From CAVOEB01 sp965249645 (GTDB lineage Bacteria > Pseudomonadota > Alphaproteobacteria > UBA828 > JAPUJA01): a DNA stretch of 64,000 nucleotides. The DNA is taken from assembly GCA_965249645.1 (NCBI GenBank), contig CBDFML010000011.1, positions 372,001 through 436,000 on the forward strand. Reading direction: 5' to 3'. A program made the position numbers and the translations under genes. Position 1 is the first letter of the stretch. Every line of letters begins with the position of its first letter. The notes beneath the pieces were generated by a model. That model worked only from the letters and a program-made list of their open reading frames with translations. It made no database searches and was not told where the DNA came from. Shown here one piece after another: positions 25,619 to 34,050 of the stretch.

Positions 25619-26332
25619 ATGAACCAAAAGCCCCCCGACACGCGCCGTTCGGCTCACTACGGCCGCCGGCACGGACACCGGCTGCGCGTGGGTCGCGCCC
25701 GGCTGCTTGCCGAGAGGCTTCCCGGATTGAGCGTCGAGGTTCCGGCGCCGGGTGCGCCGCCGCTTGATCCCCTGACACTGTTTGCGCCGGAGATCCGCGC
25801 GGTTTGGCTCGAGATCGGATTCGGCGCGGGCGAGCATCTCGCAACCCAGGCGGCGTCTCACCCCGAGATCGGGATCATCGGCTGCGAACCGTTCATCAAC
25901 GGGGTCGCCGCACTGCTTAGCCAGGTCGACGAGCAAAGTCTGGCCAATGTTCGAATTTATCCGGACGACACGATGGGTCTGATCGGCGGTCTCGCAGAGG
26001 CGAGCATAGCGCGGGCTTTCATCCTGTTTCCCGACCCCTGGCCAAAGACACGCCACCACAAGCGTCGGCTGGTGCAAGAGCCGGTTCTTGACGCGCTTGC
26101 CCGTCTCTTGATCGATGGCGCCGAATTGCGGCTTGCCACCGACCATCCCGGCTATGCGCATTGGATGGTTGATCGCTGCCGGCGGCACGCGGCGTTCGAG
26201 TGGACCGCGCGGCGCGCAGACGACTGGCGGATCAGGCCGGTCGACTGGCCGGAGACTCGTTATGAGGCGAAGGCGCGCGCTGCCGGGCGGAACGGGATGT
26301 TTCTCACGTTTCGCCGCCGGCCCAGGAACTAG
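25619..26332 (+). CDS. trmB: tRNA (guanine-N7)-methyltransferase
   Basis: TrmB makes m7G46 in tRNA. The 237-residue product has a Rossmann SAM site (WLEIGFGAGEHLATQA near residue 63), GCEPFINGVA and the catalytic FPDPWPKTRHHKRRL near residue 137. It follows metK, the source of its methyl donor, by 38 bases. ATG 25619 is preceded by GGGGA; a GTG at 25604 is also in frame. Confidence 0.94.
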   Translation: MNQKPPDTRRSAHYGRRHGHRLRVGRARLLAERLPGLSVEVPAPGAPPLDPLTLFAPEIRAVWLEIGFGAGEHLATQAASHPEIGIIGCEPFINGVAALLSQVDEQSLANVRIYPDDTMGLIGGLAEASIARAFILFPDPWPKTRHHKRRLVQEPVLDALARLLIDGAELRLATDHPGYAHWMVDRCRRHAAFEWTARRADDWRIRPVDWPETRYEAKARAAGRNGMFLTFRRRPRN

Positions 26333-26353
26333 ACGCGTCGCGACCCGTGAAGC

Positions 26354-26680
26354 TCAGGACGGGTCGGAATCAGTCTGCGCGTCGCCAGGGTCAGACTGTG
26401 CGGCGCCGGATTCTGCTTCCGCGTCGTCGGCATTCGGGCTTTCGGCATCGTCGGCATTCGGGTTTTCGGCATCGTCCGAATGGGCGATTACCTTGGCGGC
26501 CTGGCGTCCCTTGGGTCCGTCAACCACCTCGAACCGAACCTCCGCGCCACCTGCCAGTGTGCGAAAGCCGTCCATCTGGACGGCGCTGAAATGAACAAAC
26601 ACGTCGCCATCGTCGTCCTGGGGTTCGATAAAACCGTAACCCTTCGCGTTATTGAACCATTTGACCGTACCACGGAGCAT
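26354..26680 (-). CDS. Cold-shock domain protein with an acidic repeat tail
   Basis: Residues 1-68 form a CspA-type fold with both RNA-binding motifs (KGYGFI and VFVHFSAVQ), which binds single-stranded RNA or DNA. Residues 70-108 are a very acidic tail containing the repeated unit DDAENPNA/DDAESPNA, encoded by a tandem 24-base repeat. Most CspA proteins are about 70 residues with no such tail. A strong ribosome site (GGGGAGGAA) precedes the ATG. It converges with trmB and is divergent from rimP. Confidence 0.93.
   Translation of the reverse strand: MLRGTVKWFNNAKGYGFIEPQDDDGDVFVHFSAVQMDGFRTLAGGAEVRFEVVDGPKGRQAAKVIAHSDDAENPNADDAESPNADDAEAESGAAQSDPGDAQTDSDPS
26424..26471. repeat. Two-copy 24-base tandem repeat inside the cold-shock gene
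   Basis: 26424-26447 and 26448-26471 differ at one base. Translated on the minus strand they give DDAESPNA and DDAENPNA. Tandem repeats in frame can gain or lose units by slippage, so tail length may vary between strains. Confidence 0.85.
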
Positions 26681-26764
26681 GGCTGCTTCCTCCCCAAGCT
26701 ATTTTTAAATTAGAAAGATTTTAAAAACAATCCGCAAATCAATGGTCGATGTGCGACAAAACAC

Positions 26765-26792
26765 TTGATGCCGCTTCGCGGATGGCTATATT
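26765..26792 (+). promoter_or_regulatory. Promoter of the rimP-nusA operon
   Basis: TTGATG (26765-26770) and TATATT (26787-26792) are 16 bases apart. Transcription would begin near 26800, about 90 bases before rimP, so the hairpin at 26834-26856 lies in the leader RNA. Confidence 0.6.
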
Positions 26793-26833
26793 CAGGGCGA
26801 GAATAAATGGCTCCGGGAAATCGGGAGTTCGCG

Positions 26834-26859
26834 AAAGTGGGCCTGTTGCCCACTTTTTT
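26834..26859 (+). terminator. Terminator-like attenuator in the rimP-nusA leader
   Basis: AAAGTGGGC (26834-26842) pairs with GCCCACTTT (26848-26856) around CTGTT, and a run of six T (26854-26859) overlaps the end. It is an intrinsic terminator by structure but sits between the promoter and the first gene of an essential operon, so it should act as a partial terminator or attenuator. NusA, encoded downstream, changes terminator efficiency, which suggests feedback (inference). Confidence 0.75.
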
Positions 26860-26887
26860 ATTTGTGCCGACGGTTTGAAGAGCCGAC

Positions 26888-27376
26888 ATGGAGTTTGAAG
26901 CCCGTATCGAAGCCCTGGTGGCGCCGACCCTAGCAGCGATCGGCTACGGCGTCGTCCGGGTGCGGTTGCAGGGCACCAAGCGGCGCACATTGCAGATCAT
27001 GATTGAACGGGCGGACGGGAACGAAATGACGGTGGATGATTGCTCTGCGGCGAGCGTGGCGGTTTCCGCCTTGCTCGATGTCGAGGATCCGATCGGGGGC
27101 GCCTACCAGCTGGAATTGAGCTCGCCGGGAATCGACCGGCCGCTGGTCAGGATGGGTGATTTCGAACGCTATGCCGGGTTCGACGCGCGGATCGAGACAA
27201 AACAGCCGCTCGAAGGGCGCAAGCGTTTTCGGGGCCGGCTCTTGGGTGTGACGGACGGCGCGGTCCGGTTGCGTCATGACAACGGTACTGTGGCGATCGG
27301 GTTGGAAGAGATCGCGACAGCCCAGCTGCTGCTGACGGACGAGCTGATCGCGGCAACGCAGCGGAACAGGACGTAA
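26888..27376 (+). CDS. rimP: Ribosome maturation factor RimP
   Basis: RimP assists assembly of the 30S subunit. The 162-residue product shows the two-domain family pattern: VRVRLQGTKRRTLQIMIE, DDCSAASVAVSALLDVEDP and YQLELSSPGIDRPL near residue 76, then a C-terminal SH3-like barrel. It begins the classic rimP-nusA-ylxR-infB-rbfA-truB-rpsO-pnp series, with nusA six bases after it. Confidence 0.95.
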   Translation: MEFEARIEALVAPTLAAIGYGVVRVRLQGTKRRTLQIMIERADGNEMTVDDCSAASVAVSALLDVEDPIGGAYQLELSSPGIDRPLVRMGDFERYAGFDARIETKQPLEGRKRFRGRLLGVTDGAVRLRHDNGTVAIGLEEIATAQLLLTDELIAATQRNRT

Positions 27377-27382
27377 AGCGAG

Positions 27383-28990
27383 ATGGACATCGATATGGAT
27401 GCCGGCGCGGGCCGGATTGAAATTCTGCAGGTCGCCGATACGGTAGCGCGGGAAAAGGGGATCGACCCCGACATCGTGATCGATGCGATGGAGCAGGCAA
27501 TTCAACACGCCGGCAAGCGCAAATACGGGCAAGAACACGACATTCGCGCGGAGATCGATCGCAAGACCGGTGCGATCACGCTGATGCGCTACCTCGAAGT
27601 GACCGACGAGGTCGAGAACGACGCGATACAAATCTCCGTCAATGAGGCGCGCGAGCGAAACCCCGCAGCGCAGGTCGGCGATTTCATCTCGGATCAGCTG
27701 CCGCCTATCGATTTCGGGCGGATCGCGGCGCAGACCGCGAAGCAGGTGATCGTGCAGAAGGTCCGCGAGGCGGAGCGTGAACGCCAGTACGAAGAATACC
27801 GCGACCGTGTCGGCGAGGTGGTCAGCGGCCTGGTCAAGCGGGCCGAATACGGCAACGTCACCGTCGATCTGGGGCGCGCCGAGGCGATTTTGCGGCGCGA
27901 CGAGGGCCTGCCTCGGGAGAATTACCGATTGGGCGACCGGGTGCGGGGTTATATCTACGATGTCCGGCGTGAGCCACGCGGACCGCAGATTTTCCTGTCG
28001 CGCTCGCATCCTGCCTTCATGGAAAAGCTGTTCGCGCACGAGGTGCCCGAGGTTTACGACGGCATCATCGAGATCAAGGCGGTGGCCCGCGACCCGGGTT
28101 CGCGCGCAAAGATTGCTGTTATTTCCAACGATTCCGGGATCGATCCGGTAGGCGCCTGCGTCGGTATGCGCGGGTCCCGGGTCCAGGCGGTGGTGAACGA
28201 GCTGCAGGGCGAAAAGATCGACATCATCAACTGGTCGCCCGATCCAGCGACCTTCATTGTCAATGCCCTGGCGCCCGCCGAAGTCACCAAAGTGGTGCTC
28301 GACGAGGACACCAAGCGGATCGAAGTGGTGGTTCCCGACGATCAGCTCAGCCTCGCGATCGGACGCCGCGGCCAGAACGTTCGCCTCGCTTCGCAGCTTA
28401 CGGGTTGGGATATCGATATCCTGACCGAGGCGGAAGAATCGGATCGCCGGCAGGAGGAGTTCCACGCGCGCTCGAAAACGTTTATCGAGTCGCTCGATGT
28501 CGACGATGTGATCGCCCATCTGCTCGTGACCGAGGGATTTTCTTCAATGGAGGAGGTCGCGTTCGTGCCGATCGAGGAACTCGCCGCCATCGAGGGCTTC
28601 GACGAGGACCTGTCCGACGAGCTGCGCAATCGGGCGCGAACCTGGCTGGAGGAGCAGACCGCTCGGATGAATGCCCAGATTGCCGAGATGGCCATGGCGG
28701 AGGAGCTGGTCTCACAAGAGGCCCTGACCCCGTCCATGCTTGTCGCGCTGGGTGAGGCGAGCGTAAAGACACTCGATGATCTTGCCGATCTCGCAAGCGA
28801 CGAGCTGATCGAAATTTTGGGCGCCGGCGTGCTCGATGAGGAGGAGGCGAACGAGATAATCATGGCGGCGCGTGCCCACTGGTTCGAGGATGAGGAGACA
28901 CCGGAAGCGTCCGAGGATTCCGAACCGGTCGAGCCCGACGCGCCGTCGGCCGAGAGCGCGGCGGCTGGGGAGGGTGACGAATCGGTATGA
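27383..28990 (+). CDS. nusA: Transcription termination/antitermination factor NusA
   Basis: NusA binds RNA polymerase and modulates pausing, termination and antitermination. The 535-residue product has the N-terminal polymerase-binding domain, an S1 domain (GEVVSGLVKRAEYGNVTVDLG near residue 148), KH1/KH2 domains (VGACVGMRGSRVQAVVNEL near 256, LSLAIGRRGQNVRLASQLTG near 317) and C-terminal acidic repeats with helix-hairpin-helix character. An acidic tail of about 30 residues ends the protein. Its stop overlaps the ylxR start (ATGA). Confidence 0.96.
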   Translation: MDIDMDAGAGRIEILQVADTVAREKGIDPDIVIDAMEQAIQHAGKRKYGQEHDIRAEIDRKTGAITLMRYLEVTDEVENDAIQISVNEARERNPAAQVGDFISDQLPPIDFGRIAAQTAKQVIVQKVREAERERQYEEYRDRVGEVVSGLVKRAEYGNVTVDLGRAEAILRRDEGLPRENYRLGDRVRGYIYDVRREPRGPQIFLSRSHPAFMEKLFAHEVPEVYDGIIEIKAVARDPGSRAKIAVISNDSGIDPVGACVGMRGSRVQAVVNELQGEKIDIINWSPDPATFIVNALAPAEVTKVVLDEDTKRIEVVVPDDQLSLAIGRRGQNVRLASQLTGWDIDILTEAEESDRRQEEFHARSKTFIESLDVDDVIAHLLVTEGFSSMEEVAFVPIEELAAIEGFDEDLSDELRNRARTWLEEQTARMNAQIAEMAMAEELVSQEALTPSMLVALGEASVKTLDDLADLASDELIEILGAGVLDEEEANEIIMAARAHWFEDEETPEASEDSEPVEPDAPSAESAAAGEGDESV

Positions 28991-29640
28991 TGGCGCAGCC
29001 GGAAGCGGTGACGATGGCGAGGCCGAAGCGGGCGAGTCGGCCGGCGGGCCTGCGCGAGGCAGGCGCCGAGCGTCGCTGTGCGGTGACGGGCAAAATGCGG
29101 CCCGTTCACGAGATGCTGCGTTTTGTGGTCGGCCCCGAGGACCTTGTGGTGGTCGACGTCGCTCGCGATCTTCCGGGCCGGGGAATCTGGTTGTCTGCAA
29201 CCCGGGATGTGGTAAATACGGCGTGTGCTAAAGGGCGATTCGCGGCGGCGAGCAGCGGTCGAGCCCGGGTTTCGGAGGCGTTGGCCGACGAGGTTGAGCG
29301 CCTCCTTGCGCGCCGCTGTCTCGACAGTTTGGGACTGGCGCGCCGGGCGGGCGACGCCGTCACTGGTTTCGAGAAGGTCAAGGCCATGTTGGCCGGCGGT
29401 GCGGGGGGCGTTCTGCTTGGCGCTGTCGACGGCGCCGATGACGGTCGTAACCGTTTGCGTGCCCTGGCAGGCGGCGCAACGGTATTGGATTTGTTTACCA
29501 ATGCCGAGCTCTCCTCGGCCCTCGGCCGCGAGAATGTGGTTCATGCGGCGATCCGGGAGGGCGGGTTGGCGCGGCGGGTTGTGCAGGACAGTGCACGGCT
29601 CGCAGGATTTCGCCGACCCGACGTCGTCAGGCAACAATGA
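28987..29640 (+). CDS. YlxR-like RNA-binding protein (DUF448) with L7Ae-like domain
   Basis: Residues about 23-85 are the YlxR domain, with RRCAVTGKMRPVHEMLRFV and GRGIWLSATRDVV. The C-terminal half (LDSLGLARRAGDAVTGFEKV onward) resembles the L7Ae/L30e RNA-binding fold. Alphaproteobacterial members often join these two domains. YlxR lies between nusA and infB in most bacteria and is linked to RNA processing or RNase P. It shares 4-base overlaps with both neighbours. Confidence 0.92.
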   Translation: MMAQPEAVTMARPKRASRPAGLREAGAERRCAVTGKMRPVHEMLRFVVGPEDLVVVDVARDLPGRGIWLSATRDVVNTACAKGRFAAASSGRARVSEALADEVERLLARRCLDSLGLARRAGDAVTGFEKVKAMLAGGAGGVLLGAVDGADDGRNRLRALAGGATVLDLFTNAELSSALGRENVVHAAIREGGLARRVVQDSARLAGFRRPDVVRQQ

Positions 29641-32246
29641 TGAGTGATATGAGCGAATCAGACGACCAGAAAGACGAATTGGCGGCAGACAAGAAGCCTC
29701 TGAAGCTGTCCAAACCGGGCCGACTCGAACTCAAGAAAACGATCGACGGAGGTCAGGTGCGACAGAGCTTCTCGCACGGTCGAAGCCGGGCCGTCGCCGT
29801 AGAGGTCAAGAAGAAGCGGACCTTTAAGCGGGGCGAGGCCGGAGGCATGTCGGAGGTCGAGCCAGCCAAGCCAGCCAAGCCAGCACCACCGGCCGCCGAG
29901 ACGGCGCCACCGCCACCGCCACCCGTCGAGGAAGTGCCGCTGCCCGAGGAAGCGGAAAAATCGACTCGCGGCATCGTGCTCCGGTCTCTGACCGAAGACG
30001 AGAAGGCTGCTCGCGCGCGCGCTGTCGGCGATGCGCGAAAGGCCGACGAGGATGCCCGCCGGCGTGCCGAGCTCGAGCGCGGGCAGCGCGCCGAGGACGA
30101 AAAACGACTGGAGCGCGAAAAGGCCGAAGCGGAGCGTCGCCAGACCGAAGAGGACGACCGGCGCAAGGCGGAAGAGGAAGCCCGACGCAAGGCGGCGGAA
30201 GAGGCCGCGCGGCGGCTTCCGGTCGAGCCCGATGCCACCGGCGCCGGCCGTGAGCCGGGCGCCGCCGACGAAGAGGGTCGCGGTCGCGGCCGACGCGGCC
30301 GAGCCGAACCGCGCCGCCCGACGCTGGGCGCGCGGCGTAACGAGCCACGCCGGCGGAGTGGCAAGCTGACGGTGACGACCGCGCTGGAAACCGATGAGCG
30401 GGTGCGCAGTCTGGCAGCGGTGCGCCGCGCCCGGGAACGCGAAAAACGCGCTGCGCAGGCCGGTGAGGACGCGGAAGGCCCGCAAAAAGTTGTGCGCGAG
30501 GTTGTCGTCCCGGAGGCGATGACCGTTCAGGAGCTCGCCAACCGGATGGCAGTGCGCGGTGCCGATGTGGTCAAGGTTCTGATGAATATGGGAACCATGG
30601 CCACGATCAATCAGACCATCGACCCCGATACCGCGGAATTGCTGGTGGCCGAGTTTGGCCACCACGTCAAGCGCGTAAGCGCAGCGGACGTCGAGGTGGG
30701 ACTCAAGGGGACCGAGGACGACGAGGGGGACATCCGGCCCCGGCCACCGGTGGTCACGGTGATGGGTCATGTCGATCACGGCAAGACCACCCTGCTCGAC
30801 GCGCTGCGCGAAACCGACGTGGCGGGCGGCGAAGCGGGCGGTATCACGCAGCATATCGGCGCCTATCAGGTTCGTATGGTGAACGGCTCGCTGATTACGT
30901 TCCTCGACACGCCTGGCCACGAGGCCTTTACGTCGATGCGCGCACGCGGGGCGAGCGTGACCGATACGGTGGTCCTCGTGGTTGCCGCCGACGACGGCAT
31001 CATGCCTCAGACCGTCGAAGCGATCGATCACGCGAAGGCGGCGGGTGTGCCGATCATCGTCGCAATCAACAAGATCGACCGCCCCGACGCGGATCCCAAC
31101 CGGGTTCGCCAGGAGCTGCTGAACCACGAAATCGTGACCGAGGAGATGGGCGGTGAAACGCTTGCGGTGGAGATCTCGGCCAAGGAGAAGCTCAATCTCG
31201 ACAAGCTCGAGGAAATCATCCTGCTCCACGCGGAGTTGCTCGATCTCAAGGCCAACCCCAACCGGCCGGCCGAGGGCATCGTGGTCGAGGCGAAGGTCGA
31301 TCTGGGGCGCGGCGTCATCGCGACGCTGCTGATTCGCCGCGGCACCCTGCGAGTCGGTGAAATCGTAGTGGTGGGCAACAGCTGGGGCAAGGTGCGCGCC
31401 ATGCTCGACGACAAGGGTGGCGTGATCGAAGACGCCGGTCCATCCGTGCCGGTCCAGATTCTCGGCCTCAACAATGCCCCCGAGGCGGGCGATGAGATGT
31501 ATGTTGTCGAGAGCGAGAAACGAGCCCGCGAGATCACGGAATTCCGCGAGGAGCGTGCCCGGAACGCGCGCACCGCCGAAGGCGTGCGTGGCTCTGTCGA
31601 ACAGATGTTCGCCCAGATTGCGGATGGCGAGCTCAGTGAGCTGCCCCTCGTGATCAAAGCCGACGTGCACGGCTCGGTCGAAGCGATCGTCGGTTCCCTG
31701 AGCAAGCTCGCGACCGACGAGGTTGCCGCGCGGTTTCTCCATACCGGGGTCGGCGGAATTATGGAATCGGATGTCAGCCTGGCAGAAGCATCAAGCGGCC
31801 TGATTCTCGGCTTTAACGTCCGCCCCAACAAACAGGCGCGCGACGCCGCGCGACAGGCGGGCGTCGAGATGCGGTTCTACTCGGTAATTTATGAACTGAT
31901 CGACGATGTGCGCCAGATGCTCTCGGGCATGCTTGCGCCGGCGCGCAATGAAAAGGTGCTGGGCAGCGCGGAGATCCTGGAGGTCTTCAACATCAGCAAG
32001 GTGGGCCGGGTGGCTGGTTGCCGGGTTACGGAGGGCAACGTCCGGCGTGGGGCGCACGCGCGCCTGGTGCGAGACAATGTCATCGTCCACGACGGTAGTC
32101 TCAGCACACTCAAGCGCTTCAAGGAGGAGGTCAAGGAGGTTCGCGAAGGCAACGAATGCGGCATGGCCTTCGAGAACTACCAGGATTTCCAGCCCGGCGA
32201 CGCGATCGAAATCTACGAGATCGAGGAGGTCGCGCGGTCGATTTAG
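29637..32246 (+). CDS. infB: Translation initiation factor IF-2
   Basis: IF-2 is the GTPase that brings initiator tRNA to the ribosome. The 869-residue product has a long, charged N-terminal region with Ala/Glu/Arg-rich helical repeats (residues about 110-200), then the G domain with MGHVDHGKTTLLDAL near residue 375, DTPGHEAF near 423 and INKIDRPDA near 477, and C-terminal beta-barrel domains. The start is at ATGATG (29637 or 29640), overlapping ylxR. Confidence 0.97.
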   Translation: MMSDMSESDDQKDELAADKKPLKLSKPGRLELKKTIDGGQVRQSFSHGRSRAVAVEVKKKRTFKRGEAGGMSEVEPAKPAKPAPPAAETAPPPPPPVEEVPLPEEAEKSTRGIVLRSLTEDEKAARARAVGDARKADEDARRRAELERGQRAEDEKRLEREKAEAERRQTEEDDRRKAEEEARRKAAEEAARRLPVEPDATGAGREPGAADEEGRGRGRRGRAEPRRPTLGARRNEPRRRSGKLTVTTALETDERVRSLAAVRRAREREKRAAQAGEDAEGPQKVVREVVVPEAMTVQELANRMAVRGADVVKVLMNMGTMATINQTIDPDTAELLVAEFGHHVKRVSAADVEVGLKGTEDDEGDIRPRPPVVTVMGHVDHGKTTLLDALRETDVAGGEAGGITQHIGAYQVRMVNGSLITFLDTPGHEAFTSMRARGASVTDTVVLVVAADDGIMPQTVEAIDHAKAAGVPIIVAINKIDRPDADPNRVRQELLNHEIVTEEMGGETLAVEISAKEKLNLDKLEEIILLHAELLDLKANPNRPAEGIVVEAKVDLGRGVIATLLIRRGTLRVGEIVVVGNSWGKVRAMLDDKGGVIEDAGPSVPVQILGLNNAPEAGDEMYVVESEKRAREITEFREERARNARTAEGVRGSVEQMFAQIADGELSELPLVIKADVHGSVEAIVGSLSKLATDEVAARFLHTGVGGIMESDVSLAEASSGLILGFNVRPNKQARDAARQAGVEMRFYSVIYELIDDVRQMLSGMLAPARNEKVLGSAEILEVFNISKVGRVAGCRVTEGNVRRGAHARLVRDNVIVHDGSLSTLKRFKEEVKEVREGNECGMAFENYQDFQPGDAIEIYEIEEVARSI

Positions 32247-32283
32247 CGCGGCGACCGCGCGCGTCGCCGAGCGGCCCGACGGA

Positions 32284-32679
32284 ATGGCGAAAAGAACCGA
32301 ACGAGCGGATGGGGCCGAGCCCCAGGGTCAGCGCCAACTGCGTGTCGGCGAAGCGTTGCGCCATGGCCTCGCGGAGCTGCTGGGCAGTGGTACGTTGCGC
32401 GACCCGGCGTTGCGGGACGCCTCGATCACGGTGACGGAAGTGCGCATGAGCCCGGATCTGCGTCGGGCGAGCGCGTTTGTCATGCCGCTCGGCGGCGCAG
32501 CGCGCGACGAGGTGATCGAGGGGTTGCACCGGGCGGCACCGCATCTGCGCGCTCGATTGGCAAAGCTGGTTCGCCTGCGCTTTGCCCCGGAGCTCGAGTT
32601 TGTCATCGACGATACATTTGACCGGGCGGAGCGCATCGATTCGCTGTTGCACACGCGCAAGTCGGATGGCCAGGGTTAA
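32284..32679 (+). CDS. rbfA: Ribosome-binding factor A
   Basis: RbfA binds the 30S subunit during 16S rRNA maturation and cold adaptation. The 131-residue product contains LRVGEALRHGLAELL, ASITVTEVRMSPDLRRASAF and LRFAPELEFVIDDTFDRAERI, the KH-type fold signature. It starts 37 bases after infB, and its end overlaps truB by 14 bases. Confidence 0.94.
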   Translation: MAKRTERADGAEPQGQRQLRVGEALRHGLAELLGSGTLRDPALRDASITVTEVRMSPDLRRASAFVMPLGGAARDEVIEGLHRAAPHLRARLAKLVRLRFAPELEFVIDDTFDRAERIDSLLHTRKSDGQG

Positions 32680-33553
32680 ACGGGCGATCCACGGCTGGCT
32701 GGTGCTCGACAAGCCGGTGGGCCTCAGCTCCGCCCAGGCGGTGGGCCGCGCGCGCTGGCTTACGGGCGCGGCGAAGGCGGGCCATGCGGGCACCCTCGAT
32801 CCCGCTGCCAGCGGTGTGCTGCCGATAGCGTTCGGCGAGGCGACCAAGACCGTCGGCCACGCCGTCGACGTGACCAAGAGCTACCGGTTTACGGTCCGCT
32901 GGGGCGAAGCGCGCGACACGGACGACGCCGAGGGCCGTGTCGTCGCGCGCTCCGACCATATGCCCGACGCGAGCGCGATCGCAGCGGCGCTGGACCAGTT
33001 TCGGGGCGAGATCGAGCAGGTGCCACCGGTCTATTCCGCGGTCAAGGTGGACGGCCAGCGGGCCTACGTCCGGGCGCGACGGCACGAACAGCTCACCCTT
33101 GCGCCGCGCCGGGTGCGGGTCGATGCTCTTGAGCTGCTCGAGGCGATCGGACCGTGCGCCGAGTTTCGCCTCGATTGCGGCAAAGGCACCTATGTGCGGG
33201 CGATTGCGCGCGATCTTGCCGCGGTGCTGGACACCGTCGGCTATGTGACACAGCTGCGCCGCACCCAGGTCGGTCCGTTCGTCGAAACCGATGCGATTTC
33301 CCTAGAAAAACTGGAAGAGCTGGTGCATAGTGCGCCGCTGACGGAGCAACTGCTTCCGGTTGAGGCGGCGCTGGTCGACATCCCGGCCCTCGCCTTGACT
33401 GATATCCAGGCAGAGCATTTGCGACAGGGCCGCGCGATATGTGTAGAGCATATCGGTGATGGTCCGGTTTGTGCGATGGCGTCGGGACGACCCGTCGCAC
33501 TGGCCGAGGTGGCAGACGGCGAAGCCCGTCCCGTTCGTGTTTTCAACCTTTAA
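32666..33553 (+). CDS. truB: tRNA pseudouridine(55) synthase
   Basis: TruB makes pseudouridine 55 in the T-arm of tRNA. The 295-residue product has GWLVLDKPVGLSSAQAVG, the catalytic AGHAGTLDPAASGVLPI with the active aspartate near residue 42, and CGKGTYVRAIARDL near residue 173, plus a C-terminal PUA-like region. The start overlaps the rbfA end. Confidence 0.95.
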   Translation: MARVKRAIHGWLVLDKPVGLSSAQAVGRARWLTGAAKAGHAGTLDPAASGVLPIAFGEATKTVGHAVDVTKSYRFTVRWGEARDTDDAEGRVVARSDHMPDASAIAAALDQFRGEIEQVPPVYSAVKVDGQRAYVRARRHEQLTLAPRRVRVDALELLEAIGPCAEFRLDCGKGTYVRAIARDLAAVLDTVGYVTQLRRTQVGPFVETDAISLEKLEELVHSAPLTEQLLPVEAALVDIPALALTDIQAEHLRQGRAICVEHIGDGPVCAMASGRPVALAEVADGEARPVRVFNL

Positions 33554-33586
33554 AGCGGTCGTAGCCGGCCGAACGAGGAGCGAGAG

Positions 33587-33856
33587 ATGTCGATTACTCC
33601 GGAGCGCAAATCGGAGTTGATTGCGCAATATGGCGTTAAGGACGGTGATACGGGATCGCCCGAAGTTCAGGTCGCAATTCTGACCGAACGAATCGCCAAC
33701 CTGACAGGCCATTTCAACGATCATAAGAAAGATCATCACTCCCGACGTGGGCTGCTCAAGATGGTCAGCCGGCGCCGGCGTCTGCTCGACTATCTGAAGC
33801 GGGTCGACTCGGAGCGATACAACACGATCATTCAGAGTCTCGGGCTGCGGAAGTAA
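33587..33856 (+). CDS. rpsO: 30S ribosomal protein S15
   Basis: The 89-residue product has the standard S15 sequence (GSPEVQVAILTERIANLTGH, DHHSRRGLLKMVSRRRRLLDY). It binds the central domain of 16S rRNA and often represses its own translation. A strong ribosome site (ACGAGGAGCGAGAG) precedes ATG 33587. The 194 bases between it and pnp likely hold the rpsO-pnp leader; I could not define a structured element there with confidence. Confidence 0.98.
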   Translation: MSITPERKSELIAQYGVKDGDTGSPEVQVAILTERIANLTGHFNDHKKDHHSRRGLLKMVSRRRRLLDYLKRVDSERYNTIIQSLGLRK

Positions 33857-34050
33857 ACGGCGCGGGCGGGCGAAGCGCCGCGTGCCTTTTGGAAGGTGCC
33901 TGCCGTACCCGGCGGTGGGCACAGGTTGGTGGAGGACGGTAATTTTGGCAATGGCACGCCGGGTAGTTCACGACATCGGAAACGGTGCGGCACCCGGCGT
34001 TGCCGAGGGCGGGCGGAAGGCCGTTCGCTTTTTGGAGGAAGGAATAATCC

